Origin: Gilliamella sp. Occ3-1
GTDB lineage: Bacteria; Pseudomonadota; Gammaproteobacteria; Enterobacterales; Orbaceae
NCBI RefSeq assembly: GCF_001690655.1
Contig: NZ_LZHQ01000025.1
Location: 1-52,240, forward strand
Direction of reading: 5' to 3'
DNA: 52,240 bases
A program made the translations under genes and the position numbers. Shown one piece after another: positions 51,039 to 52,240 of this stretch (the stretch's first letter is position 1; every line of letters begins with the position of its first letter). The notes under the pieces were generated by a model. It did not search any database and was not told the origin of the DNA. It worked only from the letters and a program-made list of their open reading frames with translations.

Positions 51039-52235
<1,197 letters not shown>

Positions 52236-52240
52236 TCAAA

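Overview
The window reads as a stretch of chromosome from an AT-rich gammaproteobacterium. Gene content and local order are enterobacterial/Pasteurella-like: ftsY-ftsE-ftsX-rpoH, ribF-ileS-lspA-ispH, dnaK-dnaJ, rpsL-rpsG-fusA-tuf, mobA/yihD/dsbA and ydbH-ynbE-ydbL. Low GC, reduced or shortened versions of several proteins and loss of some enterobacterial genes fit the Orbaceae (Gilliamella or Frischella type insect-gut symbionts). That placement is inference from gene style, not from a database comparison.

Layout. 1-596: 3' end of a 23S rRNA gene, spacer, 5S rRNA and terminator. 674-4958: rluE, then the ftsYEX-rpoH block. 5130-7561: small accessory patch with a DUF2975/HTH pair, an Asp/Glu racemase homologue and an unrecognised secreted protein with a caspase-like His/Cys layout. 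7618-12469: cobB, mtgA, mobB, a threonine-aldolase-like gene, mobA, yihD, dsbA. 12575-15813: macAB efflux operon with a Fur-box-like sequence in front. 16003-22403: yfhL, then a long minus-strand run ispH-lspA-ileS-ribF and folE. 22603-31253: polA, gltX, ydbH-ynbE-ydbL, asnB. 31335-35315: satP, then dnaK-dnaJ behind a clear sigma-32 promoter. 35316-37835: an AT-rich island with one large adhesin-like secreted protein and decayed sequence. 37836-44285: parE-parC-djlA-trkH. 44428-47512: yegH-type transporter and an adenine permease. 47690-52240: the str operon rpsL-rpsG-fusA-tuf.

How the parts work together. Most genes serve translation (rRNA, rluE, ileS, gltX, S12, S7, EF-G, EF-Tu), protein targeting and folding (ftsY, lspA, dsbA, dnaK, dnaJ, djlA, rpoH) and envelope building and division (ftsEX, mtgA, the YdbH-YnbE-YdbL lipid-transport module, macAB). 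rpoH and a consensus heat-shock promoter in front of dnaK are both present, so a classical heat-shock circuit is likely.

No tRNA, CRISPR array, insertion sequence, prophage or defence island was found. The window is mainly housekeeping sequence. The less ordinary signals are the caspase-like secreted protein (6761-7561), a zinc-site-deficient sirtuin, a DsbA with a CPSC active site, a half-length YdbH, a threonine-aldolase-like gene splitting mobA from mobB, and several RNA or operator structures: an ileS-lspA hairpin covering the lspA ribosome-binding site, a closed rpsL-rpsG intercistronic stem, palindromes at rpoH and parE, and a Fur box at macA.
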